Below the pieces are notes generated by a model that saw nothing but the letters and a program-made list of their open reading frames with translations, ran no database searches and was not told the origin of the DNA. Position numbers and translations under genes: made by a program. Source: CALXJM01 sp963930325 (GTDB lineage Bacteria > Bacillota > Clostridia > TANB77 > CAG-508). Taken from it: a DNA stretch of 17,689 nucleotides. The stretch's first letter is position 1, and every line of letters starts with the position of its first letter. Shown here one piece after another: positions 6,767 through 13,864 of this stretch. The stretch spans positions 1 through 17,689 of the forward strand of contig CAWVME010000059.1 of the NCBI GenBank assembly GCA_963930325.1. The letters run 5' to 3'.

Positions 6767-6789
6767 ATTCGAAATTTGAATGTTTTTTT
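6753..6789 (-). terminator. Terminator of the GH18/small-protein unit
   Basis: A perfect 17-bp inverted repeat (6753-6769 with 6773-6789) with a 3-base loop begins 13 bases after the stop of the 54-aa gene. The outermost 7 bp are A:T, giving a 7-T tail on the minus strand. The symmetric arms could also work in the opposite direction. Confidence 0.88.
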
Positions 6790-6802
6790 GCTTTTTTAGT
6801 TG

Positions 6803-6967
6803 TTATCTTTTGTTTTCTCTTTTTTTCTCTTGTTTAGTCATATTTTCCATTCGTTTTGCTTGTTTTTTTTGTTCATCTATTGGTAGCCAATGATAGTTTG
6901 AGCATACATATTCTCCATATTTTGTTGCATCTTCGGTTAGTTCTGCTCTATCTTGTTTTTCTTTCAT
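6803..6967 (-). CDS. Small hypothetical protein, 54 aa
   Basis: An ATG at 6967 with AGAGGTG 7 bases upstream opens 54 codons, starting MKEKQDRAELTEDATKYGEY and ending in TAA at 6803-6805. The protein is soluble and very charged. The middle CSNYHWLPIDEQ is the only hydrophobic/aromatic patch and the C-terminus is a lysine/arginine-rich helix. No family recognised and no paired cysteines for metal binding (one Cys only). It begins 41 bp after the GH18 gene and ends just before a strong terminator, so the two are probably co-transcribed. Confidence 0.7.
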   Translation of the reverse strand: MKEKQDRAELTEDATKYGEYVCSNYHWLPIDEQKKQAKRMENMTKQEKKRENKR

Positions 6968-7008
6968 ACATTCACCTCTTTATTTAGTATGAAATTTTTT
7001 CTTTTGTT

Positions 7009-8718
7009 TTATTCCTGTTCTATATCCTTTTCCAAATATTCCTTTACATTAATCCATACATCTTCCTTCTCCATGTCCTTTACCCAAAAAGCAACTCCTC
7101 CTAATTTATATTCTTGAGCCATGTCTAATTTTCCTTGTACAGTTTCTTCGTCTTCAATCCACATCTTATAAGTAAAGTCTTCCATTACACGTTCTACATA
7201 GTACTGTTTTCTTCCTTCGTCCCAAATTTTTTCTATTCCTGAGAAATATTGATTAAGGGCATTATCTATGTTTTTCATTGAAACAACACTGCTTGCTGGA
7301 TTTTGTTCTGTATATTCTCTCCAAAGTCTAGTATAAAAAGGAATACCCAAAATTATTTTATTACTCTCTATGTCTCTTACAAATTTTTTCAAACTTACTT
7401 CTGTCCAATCGTATCCGGCTGTAGGGCCCGGTTTTGTACTACTTTGACCATATTGGTCATATGCCATAAATATGATATAGTCCGAATTTTCAGCTATATT
7501 GTATCTATCAAAGCAAAGAGACCATGTATCCCCTCCATCTGGTGCTGTTACATCTACTGATAATGTCATTCCACATTGTTTTACTCTTGGATATAGTTCT
7601 ATGATAAATCTTGTAAATAAATCTACATCTTCTTTATACATATTTTCAAAGTCAATGTTGATTCCATCTAAATTGTATTGCACAGCTAACTCTACAATTT
7701 TATTAATAGTTTTTTCTCTTAATTTGTAATCTCTCATAATTTGGCTTGTTGTCTCTATCATTCCCTCATTGGCAAATAATCCCCAAACTTTGTATCCATT
7801 TTCCTTGGCCCAACTTACATAAGCTATGCCTTCTTCTCCTGCTTTGTCTATAATCTCTCCTTCTCCTAATCGTTCTAATGCGAAAAATGTAGGTGAAACA
7901 ACATTTATCCCTTCTATATGTTCTCCAGTTCTGTCTGGAGCAGTAGCATATTCTGAATAATAATCCCAAACCAAACTTACCTTTTCTAATTTCTTTTCTT
8001 CGTCCATATCCTCTCTTACAACAATCTGGTTTGCAATATTTTTTTCTTTTACATATCCGATTTTTCCTCTTTCTGTTCTTATTTTAGCCCATCCATTTTC
8101 TAAAACATCAATAACAATAATTTTTTCGCCTTGTTCAACTTTGTCTACTGTTCTGGATAGTACCTTTGTTCTGGACTTTACACTCATATTTTTCGCAACA
8201 TCTGCTTTAATCTGTTTTCTGTCCATTGAATCAATAGTTACAATTTGAGTATCTGCTCTATATTCTATTTCCATATCATACACATCTTCCATTTCGCTCA
8301 TAGGAAGATAGTAGGTGTCATCCATTTGAATAACCGGTGCTGATATCCTTACTGTAGAAGAATTTACTTCCATTTCGTTTTCTCCTACCACTATAGCAGC
8401 AACTTTATTTCCATAAGTTGTAATAATTTGATTATATTTTTCGTCATATTCTATGTATTTGTCAAAAAAATTGTCAATATCTTGCTTTGATAAATATATA
8501 GTTCCTGCTTCATCAATATAAACATCCTTTTTCAAGTAATTTGTTATGTTATTATTATTGATTATTACATTAATTCTGTCTGTAATTTCTTCATTTTTAT
8601 AATTTGGTGCAATTTTCAAAATAGCAAATGCTATTCCAAGTACAATTAATACAACAATGCTTTTTGTAATCCAATTTCCTCTACTTTTTCTTTCTTCTGC
8701 GTGTTTTGTTTTTTTCAT
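7009..8718 (-). CDS. Membrane-anchored GH18-family glycosidase with copper-amine-oxidase-like and SH3 domains
   Basis: A 569-residue protein with a basic N-terminus followed by one transmembrane helix (about 17-38) that should anchor it with the rest outside the cell. Residues ~45-165 resemble the copper amine oxidase N-terminal-like repeat domain of clostridial surface proteins, ~170-230 a bacterial SH3 domain (typical NGWAKIRTERGKIGYV), and ~245-560 a family 18 glycosidase. The catalytic motif DGINIDFE (351-358) is complete, E358 being the proton donor, and MAYDQYG supplies the expected Tyr/Asp strand. It is akin to the YaaH/YdhD spore cortex and cell-wall enzymes of bacilli, so action on peptidoglycan-type sugars is more likely than on chitin. 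The start lies 6 bases after AAAGGAG. Sporulation linkage is inference. Confidence 0.9.
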   Translation of the reverse strand: MKKTKHAEERKSRGNWITKSIVVLIVLGIAFAILKIAPNYKNEEITDRINVIINNNNITNYLKKDVYIDEAGTIYLSKQDIDNFFDKYIEYDEKYNQIITTYGNKVAAIVVGENEMEVNSSTVRISAPVIQMDDTYYLPMSEMEDVYDMEIEYRADTQIVTIDSMDRKQIKADVAKNMSVKSRTKVLSRTVDKVEQGEKIIVIDVLENGWAKIRTERGKIGYVKEKNIANQIVVREDMDEEKKLEKVSLVWDYYSEYATAPDRTGEHIEGINVVSPTFFALERLGEGEIIDKAGEEGIAYVSWAKENGYKVWGLFANEGMIETTSQIMRDYKLREKTINKIVELAVQYNLDGINIDFENMYKEDVDLFTRFIIELYPRVKQCGMTLSVDVTAPDGGDTWSLCFDRYNIAENSDYIIFMAYDQYGQSSTKPGPTAGYDWTEVSLKKFVRDIESNKIILGIPFYTRLWREYTEQNPASSVVSMKNIDNALNQYFSGIEKIWDEGRKQYYVERVMEDFTYKMWIEDEETVQGKLDMAQEYKLGGVAFWVKDMEKEDVWINVKEYLEKDIEQE

Positions 8719-8826
8719 GAATTTTCTCCTTTACTACATACATGAAAGCATTTAATACTCTCTAAAGCAACAAATAAAAGTCTTTCCTGCCATATGTTCA
8801 ATGCATACTACTTTTTATTTCTATTT

Positions 8827-8855
8827 ACTATATCATAAAAATATAATTTAGTGAA
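8827..8855 (-). promoter_or_regulatory. Likely promoter of the GH18 gene
   Basis: On the minus strand TTCACT (8850-8855) and TATAGT (8827-8832) are separated by 17 bases (4/6 and 5/6 matches). This would give a leader of about 100 bases in which I see no convincing riboswitch. Confidence 0.45.
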
Positions 8856-8883
8856 TACATATTACAAATATTTTATAAAACTC

Positions 8884-8912
8884 TTTCTTTTTGTCAAATT
8901 TTAGTGTATAAT
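8884..8912 (+). promoter_or_regulatory. Likely promoter of the nfeD-SPFH operon
   Basis: A perfect TATAAT occurs at 8907-8912 on the plus strand, about 33 bases before the nfeD ATG. The -35 at the ideal distance (8884-8889, TTTCTT) is poor; a better TTGTCA at 8891-8896 is too close (10-base spacer). Confidence 0.45.
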
Positions 8913-8945
8913 ATTATTGTAATTTTGTTTTAAGGAGGTTTTGCT

Positions 8946-9386
8946 ATGTGGCAATTGTGGTTAATTGTTGCAGGAATTTTTTTCATAGGAGAAATTATTA
9001 CTGTTGGCTTTCTTATTTTTTGGTTAGGTATTGGCGCATTATTAGCTATGCTTGTTAGTTTTTTTACAGATAATATTTTAATTCAAACTGCAGTTTTTGT
9101 TGTGTCTTCTACGTTATTTATATTGTTTACAAAAGATTTTGTAAACAAATATGTATCTAAAAAAACAATTCCTACAAATACCGCCTCTTTAATTGGAAAA
9201 CGTGCTAAAGTTACAAAAGAAATTTCTCCTGTTGACAGCACTGGTCTTGTTAAAATAGGTGGAGATACTTGGTCTGCTGTTTCCGAAGATGGAACTCAAA
9301 TCAAGCAAAATACGGAAGTGGAAATTAAAGGAATACAAGGAGTAAAATTAATTGTATCTCCTCTAAAAGAAAAAATAAATATATAA
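8946..9386 (+). CDS. NfeD-family membrane protein
   Basis: A 146-residue short NfeD-like protein. Three hydrophobic segments (about 3-22, 24-42, 47-64) are followed by a cytoplasmic beta-rich OB-fold domain (about 80-140: IGKRAKVTKEISP, GLVKIGGDTWSAVS, VEIKGIQGVKLIV). NfeD proteins pair with SPFH/stomatin proteins in membrane microdomains, and the gene next door (21 bp downstream, same strand) is exactly such a partner. AAGGAGG lies 7 bases before the ATG. The serine-protease domain of long NfeD forms is absent, as expected for the NfeD1b type. Confidence 0.93.
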   Translation: MWQLWLIVAGIFFIGEIITVGFLIFWLGIGALLAMLVSFFTDNILIQTAVFVVSSTLFILFTKDFVNKYVSKKTIPTNTASLIGKRAKVTKEISPVDSTGLVKIGGDTWSAVSEDGTQIKQNTEVEIKGIQGVKLIVSPLKEKINI

Positions 9387-9407
9387 AAGTATAGGAGGAA
9401 AAGTATA

Positions 9408-10310
9408 ATGGTATTTTTAATCATTTTTTTAGTTCTTATTTTAATTATTGCTTTTAGTTCAATTAAAGTAGTTAAGCAATCTGAGGTATACATTATCGAA
9501 AGATTAGGAAAATTTTATAAAATAGCAGATGCTGGTCTTAGCATTATTATTCCTTTTTTTGATCATGTAAGAAGTGTAGTTAGCTTAAAACAGCAAACTA
9601 TGGATATTCCGCCACAGGGAGTTATTACTCAAGATAATGTTACTATTACAATCGATACAGTTGTATTTTATCAAATCACAGATCCTGCTAAAGCTGTATA
9701 TGAAATTCAATCTCTAAAAAAAGGAATTGAGTATTTAGCTATTACTACTATTCGTGATATTGTTGGTAAAATGGATTTGGATGCTACTTTTAGTTCTAGA
9801 GATGCTATCAATGATAGATTAAGAACTATTCTTGATGAAGCTACTGATAAGTGGGGATGTAAAATCGACCGTGTGGAAATTAAAGATATTAATCCACCAG
9901 CTGATATTCGTGATGCTATGGAGAAACAAATGAACGCAGAAAGAAATAAAAGGGCTTTAATTTTACAAGCAGAAGGAGAAAGACAATCAGCTATTTTGCA
10001 AGCAGAAGGTCAAAAAGAAGCTGCTATCTTGCAAGCAGAAGCTGATAGGGAAGCAAGAATTAGAAGGGCTGCCGGCGAAGCAGAGGCCATAAAAAAAGTA
10101 GCCGATGCCAAAGCAAAAGAAATTCAAATGGTTTACGCAGCTATGAAAGATGCAGCACCAAACGATAAAGTAGTTCAATTAAAATCTTTAGAAGCTTTGC
10201 AGGAAGTTGCAAAAGGAGATGCTAATAAAGTATTTATTCCATTTGAAGCAACAGCTGCTTTATCTAGCTTAGGTACAGCAACAGAAATTGTTAAAGACAA
10301 TAAAAAGTAA
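9408..10310 (+). CDS. SPFH/stomatin-family membrane protein (QmcA-like)
   Basis: A 300-residue stomatin-type protein. One N-terminal membrane helix (about 2-17) is followed by the SPFH/band-7 domain (about 18-175, with RLGKFYKIADAGLSIIIPFFD and the QQTMDIPPQGVITQDNV block). A helical tail begins with three back-to-back 11-residue repeats at 185-217 (ILQAEGERQSA, ILQAEGQKEAA, ILQAEADREAR), the hendecad pattern of a right-handed coiled coil. The C-terminus (FIPFEATAALSSLGT) matches the paraslipin/QmcA group. Such proteins oligomerise into large membrane-associated cages that scaffold microdomains and often influence FtsH; an ftsH gene lies 5 kb away, but no direct link is shown. GGAGG precedes the ATG. 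Confidence 0.95.
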   Translation: MVFLIIFLVLILIIAFSSIKVVKQSEVYIIERLGKFYKIADAGLSIIIPFFDHVRSVVSLKQQTMDIPPQGVITQDNVTITIDTVVFYQITDPAKAVYEIQSLKKGIEYLAITTIRDIVGKMDLDATFSSRDAINDRLRTILDEATDKWGCKIDRVEIKDINPPADIRDAMEKQMNAERNKRALILQAEGERQSAILQAEGQKEAAILQAEADREARIRRAAGEAEAIKKVADAKAKEIQMVYAAMKDAAPNDKVVQLKSLEALQEVAKGDANKVFIPFEATAALSSLGTATEIVKDNKK

Positions 10311-10336
10311 TGTATATATATAAATTTATATAATAT

Positions 10337-10366
10337 GGCGCAGGTAAAAATAAGCCTGCGCCTTTA
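10337..10366 (+). terminator. Terminator of the nfeD-SPFH operon
   Basis: An 8-bp GC-rich stem (GGCGCAGG at 10337-10344 with CCTGCGCC at 10355-10362) and a 10-base loop are followed by TTTATTATT. It lies 27 bases after the SPFH stop. It may also stop the convergent minus-strand cluster, although its tail on that strand is less T-rich. Confidence 0.85.
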
Positions 10367-10417
10367 TTATTGTGCACTTTTTGATCTGTTATATGGACTG
10401 TTCCTTACTATTAATTT

Positions 10418-10558
10418 TTACATCATTCCTAATTTTCTTACTAGTTGTTTTCCTTTTTTCATCATTTTTTTCTTGTTATCGCACATTCCGTCCGCACATA
10501 TTAAAGCAATTCCTGCAGATAACATTCCTCCAACTAGCATTCCTTTAACAAAACTCAT
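10418..10558 (-). CDS. Small membrane-anchored protein, 46 aa (YtxH-like)
   Basis: An ATG at 10558 with AGGAGG 9 bases upstream opens 46 codons beginning MSFVKGMLVGGMLSAGIALI. A glycine/alanine-rich hydrophobic helix (about 5-21) is followed by CADGMCDNKKKMMKKGKQLV and a basic end. This shape is that of YtxH-like or similar small envelope proteins of Bacillota (GxxxG helix plus lysine-rich cytoplasmic tail). It begins 13 bp after the second TSUP half-gene and is the last gene of the cluster. Two cysteines (C21 and C26) lie just after the helix. Function unknown. Confidence 0.7.
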   Translation of the reverse strand: MSFVKGMLVGGMLSAGIALICADGMCDNKKKMMKKGKQLVRKLGMM

Positions 10559-10571
10559 ATATCTTAACCTC

Positions 10572-10967
10572 CTATTTGCTTTTATTTTTATTATTTGTTT
10601 TTTGTTCTAAAATATACATTTTTATTAAGTTATATATTTCATTTAAAGCAACTATTCCTAAGAATATGCCAAAGTATTTTTTCAAATTTACACTTTCAGT
10701 TTGTACTGCCAGCTTTGCTCCTACCATAGCTCCTAACGTTCCAAAAAGTGCAATAGGTATCCCCATTTTCCAATCAATTCTTTTCTTTTTAGCATTTATA
10801 ATCGTTGCTACTATTGAAGTTGGCACAAAAAATAATAAATTAGAAGCTTGTGCTACATGTTGCTCTACATTTATTAATAAAATAAGAGCAAGTATTAAGA
10901 TTGTTCCTCCTCCCATTCCTAGTCCGCTAATGATACCTGCTACTATTCCAATTCCAATTTCTAACAT
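10572..10967 (-). CDS. TauE/SafE (TSUP) transporter, C-terminal-half-like protein
   Basis: A 131-residue polytopic membrane protein with about four hydrophobic segments. It starts with the TSUP glycine signature GIISGLGMGGGTILILAL (11-28). Full-length TSUP transporters (~250 aa, sulfite/sulfoacetate/organosulfur export) consist of two such four-helix repeats; this gene encodes one. The other half lies immediately upstream (11005-11352), so the two products probably assemble as a heterodimer. Its ATG has only a distant GAAGGAAAGG (~22 bases) and no in-frame alternative start after the upstream TAG, so translation may be coupled or weak. The C-terminus (LEQKTNNKNKSK) is hydrophilic. Confidence 0.85.
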   Translation of the reverse strand: MLEIGIGIVAGIISGLGMGGGTILILALILLINVEQHVAQASNLLFFVPTSIVATIINAKKKRIDWKMGIPIALFGTLGAMVGAKLAVQTESVNLKKYFGIFLGIVALNEIYNLIKMYILEQKTNNKNKSK

Positions 10968-11004
10968 TTCTATTTTGTACTATTTAGCACCCTTTCCTTC
11001 TTAA

Positions 11005-11352
11005 TTATAAAATCATTTTTATCGCAGCATAAATTAAAAAAAGTGTAAACATAATTTTTAATGTTTTTACTGAAAATTTTTCTAATAATTTAGTTCCTAT
11101 AATTCCTCCTATAATTCCCCCTATAACACATTTAAGTCCTAATTGTAAATCTAAATAATTTTTTTGCATATAAAATAAGCTACTTACAAGTACCATCGGC
11201 ATAATGGAAAATATAGAAGTTGCTCTTGCTTTTTTATCAGGCATTTTTAGTATATATATATATGCTGGTACAAGTATCATTCCTCCACCAGCCCCAAAAA
11301 ATCCACTGATTAAACCTGCCATTATTCCAATTGTTACTTTTTTTATCATCAT
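11005..11352 (-). CDS. TauE/SafE (TSUP) transporter, N-terminal-half-like protein
   Basis: A 115-residue protein with about four hydrophobic segments and the TSUP motif GLISGFFGAGGGMILVPA (13-30), followed by the conserved ATSIFSIMP region (44-52). It ends with YAAIKMIL, close to where the first repeat of an ordinary TSUP protein would end. Two adjacent ATGs (11352 and 11349) may serve as start; the upstream AUGGAAAAACU is a weak ribosome binding site. Substrate is not inferable from sequence; sulfur-containing anions are usual for the family. Confidence 0.87.
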   Translation of the reverse strand: MMIKKVTIGIMAGLISGFFGAGGGMILVPAYIYILKMPDKKARATSIFSIMPMVLVSSLFYMQKNYLDLQLGLKCVIGGIIGGIIGTKLLEKFSVKTLKIMFTLFLIYAAIKMIL

Positions 11353-11369
11353 GATTATAGTTTTTCCAT

Positions 11370-11585
11370 CTATTGCTTTTTTATACTATCTTTATAGCCT
11401 CTTTTATAACAATCCTGAAAAGCTTTTTCTGCTAATTCAGTTAATAAATTATCACATTTTAACATTTGTTTAATAATATCTTCCTTTAGTTCTTGTTCCT
11501 TAATATTATCCGCTCTATCTAAAAATTTTTGCAGTTCTCTCAAATATTCTTTATTCTGTTTCCAAGATTTAGTTGTTATTTCCAT
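11370..11585 (-). CDS. Hypothetical helical protein, 71 aa
   Basis: An ATG at 11585 with AAAGGA upstream gives 71 residues (MEITTKSWKQNKEYLRELQK...). It is almost entirely predicted helix with a high charge and heptad-like leucines, and contains LLTELAEKAFQDCYKRGYKD near the C-terminus. No transmembrane segment or known family. It lies 17 bp ahead of the first TSUP half-gene and probably opens this cluster; a possible promoter (TAGACA-N17-TGTATT on the minus strand near 11665-11693) is weak. Confidence 0.7.
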   Translation of the reverse strand: MEITTKSWKQNKEYLRELQKFLDRADNIKEQELKEDIIKQMLKCDNLLTELAEKAFQDCYKRGYKDSIKKQ

Positions 11586-11724
11586 TTTGTTCCTTTCTCT
11601 CCATTCAGCATGTCACTACTAGTAATATTACCCTTCCATTTTATTACACTTTGCTCGAAAATACAAGCAATTTTGCTATTTTTGTCTAAATATATTATTT
11701 TAAATTAATTAATACGTTTTTTAT

Positions 11725-11835
11725 GAGCAATAGTTGACTTTTTTAAATATTTTTACATTTTACAAAATTATTGTTTGTATTTTTAAAGAAGCGTAAAAAT
11801 TTGTTGATACGAAAAATTACTTTTTCCTATACAAC
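11725..11835. repeat. Dispersed repeat, copy 1 (about 111 bp)
   Basis: In the 303-bp gene-free gap 11586-11888. Read on the minus strand it begins TTGTATAGGAAAAAG, passes through ACGCTTC-TTTAAAAAT and ACAAACAATAA, and ends AAAATGTAAAAATATT, then AAAAAAGTCAACTATTGCTC. Each block has a counterpart in the same order in copy 2 (14771-14925). The left-end hairpin (GTTG-TATA...AAAAA with TTTTT...TATCAAC) is degenerate compared with copy 2, and about 40 bases containing copy 2's second hairpin are missing. The rest of the gap (11586-11724) is AT-rich with no gene. Confidence 0.7.
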
Positions 11836-11842
11836 AAAAAAT

Positions 11843-11880
11843 AGATTTGGCAATAAGTTTGATATTTTATTACCAAATCT
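11843..11880 (-). terminator. Terminator of ruvA-rarA
   Basis: A 14-bp stem (11843-11856 with 11867-11880) and a 10-base loop. One position is a C-A mismatch as plus-strand RNA but a G-U pair as minus-strand RNA, so it serves the minus strand. It lies 8 bases after the rarA stop and is followed by ATTTTTTG. Confidence 0.85.
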
Positions 11881-11888
11881 CAATTTTT

Positions 11889-13121
11889 CTATTCCTCTGG
11901 TTTATAATATTTTGTTCCCAACATTTTATCAGGTAAATATTGTTGCTCAACGTAGTGTCCTGGATAGTCATGTGGATATTTATATCCTTGTCCATATCCG
12001 AAATCTTGCATACCTTCTGCTGGTGCATTTCTAATATGCATTGGAATTTCTCCTGTATCTTTTGTTTGTACATCTTCTAATGCTTTGTTAATTCCCATAT
12101 AAGTAGCATTTGATTTTTTAGAAGTTGCCACATAAGTTGCTGCCTGTGCCAATATAATTCTTGCCTCTGGCATTCCTACCATGTGAACTGCTTGCATAGC
12201 AGATGTTGCTAAAATAAGCGCATTAGGATTCGCCATTCCTACATCTTCTGAAGCACATATTACAATCCTTCTAGCTAAAAACATAGGATCTTCTCCTCCA
12301 TTTAATGCTCTTGCTAGATAAAAAATAGTTGCATCAGGATCGCTTCCTCTCATAGATTTAATAAAGGCACTTATATTATCATAATGGCTATCTCCATTCT
12401 TGTCAAATATGGCTTTTCGGTTTGTAACACTTTCCTTTATAATTTCGTCTGTAATCCATATTTCTCCTTTTTCATTCATTTGCGTTGTAAGTACGGCCAC
12501 CTCTAGTCCATTTAAAGCAGTTCGTACATCTCCACCTGAGACATCTGCTATTTTTTCCAATGTTGAGTCTTCTATTTTTACATTAAAGCTTTTCAATCCT
12601 TCTTCTTTTTCCAATGCTTGTTTTAATATTTTAAATATGTCTTGCTTTTTTAATGGTTCTAACTTGATTACCATTGATCTTGAAATTAAAGCTTTATTCA
12701 CTTCGAAATAAGGATTTTCTGTAGTAGCTCCAATTAGAATAATTGTTCCGTCTTCTACAAATGGAAGTAGCGCATCTTGTTGTAGTTTGTTAAAACGATG
12801 GATTTCATCTATAAATAGAATACACCTTCCGCTTGGATTGAGCATTCTATTTTGGGCCTCTTGAATTGCATTCTTTATATCTGGTACTCCAGAGGTTACC
12901 GCATTTAGTTTTGTAAATTTATATTTTGTTGTTTCACTAATTACCTTAGCTAAAGATGTTTTTCCACACCCCGGCGGTCCCCACAAAATAATACTAGAAA
13001 GTCTATCTGCTTTAATAGTTCTATATAGTATTTTATCTTTCCCAACAATATGTTCTTGCCCTACAAATTCTTCTAATGTTTTTGGTCTTACCCTATATGC
13101 CAAAGGTTGATTTAAATCCAT
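11889..13121 (-). CDS. rarA: Replication-associated recombination protein A (RarA/MgsA AAA+ ATPase)
   Basis: A 410-residue clamp-loader-like AAA+ ATPase that acts at stalled replication forks together with SSB and recombination proteins. It has Walker A GPPGCGKT (48-55), Walker B ILFIDEIHRF (101-110), sensor-1 GATTENP (131-137) and the arginine-finger region ISRS (146-149). The C-terminal tetramerization region shows the family blocks SMRGSDPDA, GGEDPMFLARR and EIPMHIRNAP, ending in GYGQGYKYPHDYPGH. Length is normal for Bacillota. It starts 12 bp after ruvA with GGGAGGA upstream, and the two genes form an operon. Confidence 0.97.
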   Translation of the reverse strand: MDLNQPLAYRVRPKTLEEFVGQEHIVGKDKILYRTIKADRLSSIILWGPPGCGKTSLAKVISETTKYKFTKLNAVTSGVPDIKNAIQEAQNRMLNPSGRCILFIDEIHRFNKLQQDALLPFVEDGTIILIGATTENPYFEVNKALISRSMVIKLEPLKKQDIFKILKQALEKEEGLKSFNVKIEDSTLEKIADVSGGDVRTALNGLEVAVLTTQMNEKGEIWITDEIIKESVTNRKAIFDKNGDSHYDNISAFIKSMRGSDPDATIFYLARALNGGEDPMFLARRIVICASEDVGMANPNALILATSAMQAVHMVGMPEARIILAQAATYVATSKKSNATYMGINKALEDVQTKDTGEIPMHIRNAPAEGMQDFGYGQGYKYPHDYPGHYVEQQYLPDKMLGTKYYKPEE

Positions 13122-13133
13122 ATGTATTCCTCC

Positions 13134-13730
13134 CTATTTTGCCAATACTATTAATGCTTTTCTTATAATATCTTCTACACTTAAGTTGTTTGTATCTATT
13201 TTTTCAAAAGCTCTCTCAATTTCTTTTTTTGCATATCCTAAAACTTGCAAAGCAGATATTGCCTCTGTTTGGTTGTCTCCTCCTATAATTGTTTCTTCTA
13301 TTTTTTCATTTTTCTGAACTGCTTGTTCTGTTTTTAGCTTATCTTTTAATTCTAATACAATCCTAGCTGCCGTTTTGGCTCCTATTCCTGGAATTTTTGT
13401 GAGATTCGAAACATCATTAGAAACAACCGCTAAAGCAAAACTAGATGGTGTAATTTCGGATAACATAGTAAGCGCAGATTTTGCTCCAATTCCACTTACA
13501 GAAAGTAAAAGTTCAAACATTTTTAGTTCTTCTTTGGTAATAAATCCATATAAACTAATATTATCTTCACGAACATAATAATAGGTATGAATTTTAATAT
13601 TTTCTCCTAATTCTGGTAATTTTTGAATAGCAGAGCTTGGCATAAAGATTTTATAACCAATTCCTCCCACATCTATTACTATATGTGTATTCCCCTTTTC
13701 CTCTATTGTTCCTTTTATATATGCAAACAT
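13134..13730 (-). CDS. ruvA: Holliday junction branch migration protein RuvA
   Basis: RuvA binds Holliday junctions as tetramers and loads the RuvB motor. The 198-residue product starts MFAYIKGTI and has the N-terminal OB domain (1-62, with the acidic pin E55-D56), two helix-hairpin-helix motifs (SVSGIGAKSA at 78-87, KIPGIGAKTA at 112-121) and the C-terminal RuvB-binding three-helix domain (~152-198). The ATG at 13730 matches the family start and has GGAGGAG just upstream; an ATG seven codons earlier (13751) would place the ribosome binding site inside the coding region. ruvB does not follow; rarA takes its place. Confidence 0.96.
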   Translation of the reverse strand: MFAYIKGTIEEKGNTHIVIDVGGIGYKIFMPSSAIQKLPELGENIKIHTYYYVREDNISLYGFITKEELKMFELLLSVSGIGAKSALTMLSEITPSSFALAVVSNDVSNLTKIPGIGAKTAARIVLELKDKLKTEQAVQKNEKIEETIIGGDNQTEAISALQVLGYAKKEIERAFEKIDTNNLSVEDIIRKALIVLAK

Positions 13731-13764
13731 AACTCCTCCATATACAAACATTTTTTCTGCATTA

Positions 13765-13792
13765 ATTGTATCATAAATTATTTTTTTTTCAA
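13765..13792 (-). promoter_or_regulatory. Promoter of ruvA-rarA
   Basis: On the minus strand TTGAAA (13787-13792), a 16-base spacer and TACAAT (13765-13770), with TG one base before the -10 (extended). The start near 13758 gives a leader of about 28 bases. No SOS/LexA (GAACN4GTTC) box is visible here. Confidence 0.7.
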
Positions 13793-13829
13793 GTGCCCCT
13801 ACGAAATTTCTCTTTCCATATTTCTTTAC

Positions 13830-13858
13830 TTGATTTCCTCTTATTTAGCATATATAAT
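13830..13858 (+). promoter_or_regulatory. Promoter of the RluA-family gene (predicts leaderless mRNA)
   Basis: On the plus strand TTGATT (13830-13835), 17 bases, and TATAAT (13853-13858). A start at the usual 7 bases past the -10 falls on 13865, the A of the ATG. Confidence 0.7.
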
Positions 13859-13864
13859 ATTTTT

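Noticed and set aside
8891..8912. TTGTCA and TATAAT before nfeD as a normal promoter pair
   Set aside because: Spacing is only 10 bases, too short for sigma-A; only the -10 was kept with a poor -35 at the correct distance.
9960..10060. Tandem DNA repeat in the SPFH gene (GCAAGCAGAAG units)
   Set aside because: It encodes the 11-residue coiled-coil periodicity typical of the family and is not a mobile or regulatory repeat.
10968..11004. Split TSUP as an assembly frameshift
   Set aside because: There is a 37-bp gap with a stop codon and each half has a complete N-terminal glycine motif; a single indel would not join them cleanly.
11586..11724. Possible small gene or riboswitch in the AT-rich gap upstream of the 71-aa gene
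   Set aside because: No ORF with a start signal and only short AT hairpins; no recognisable riboswitch core.
13766..13864. N-terminal extension of the RluA-family protein by 33 codons
   Set aside because: Covers the promoter of this gene and part of the ruvA promoter; the family begins near MKKLIVDKKF.
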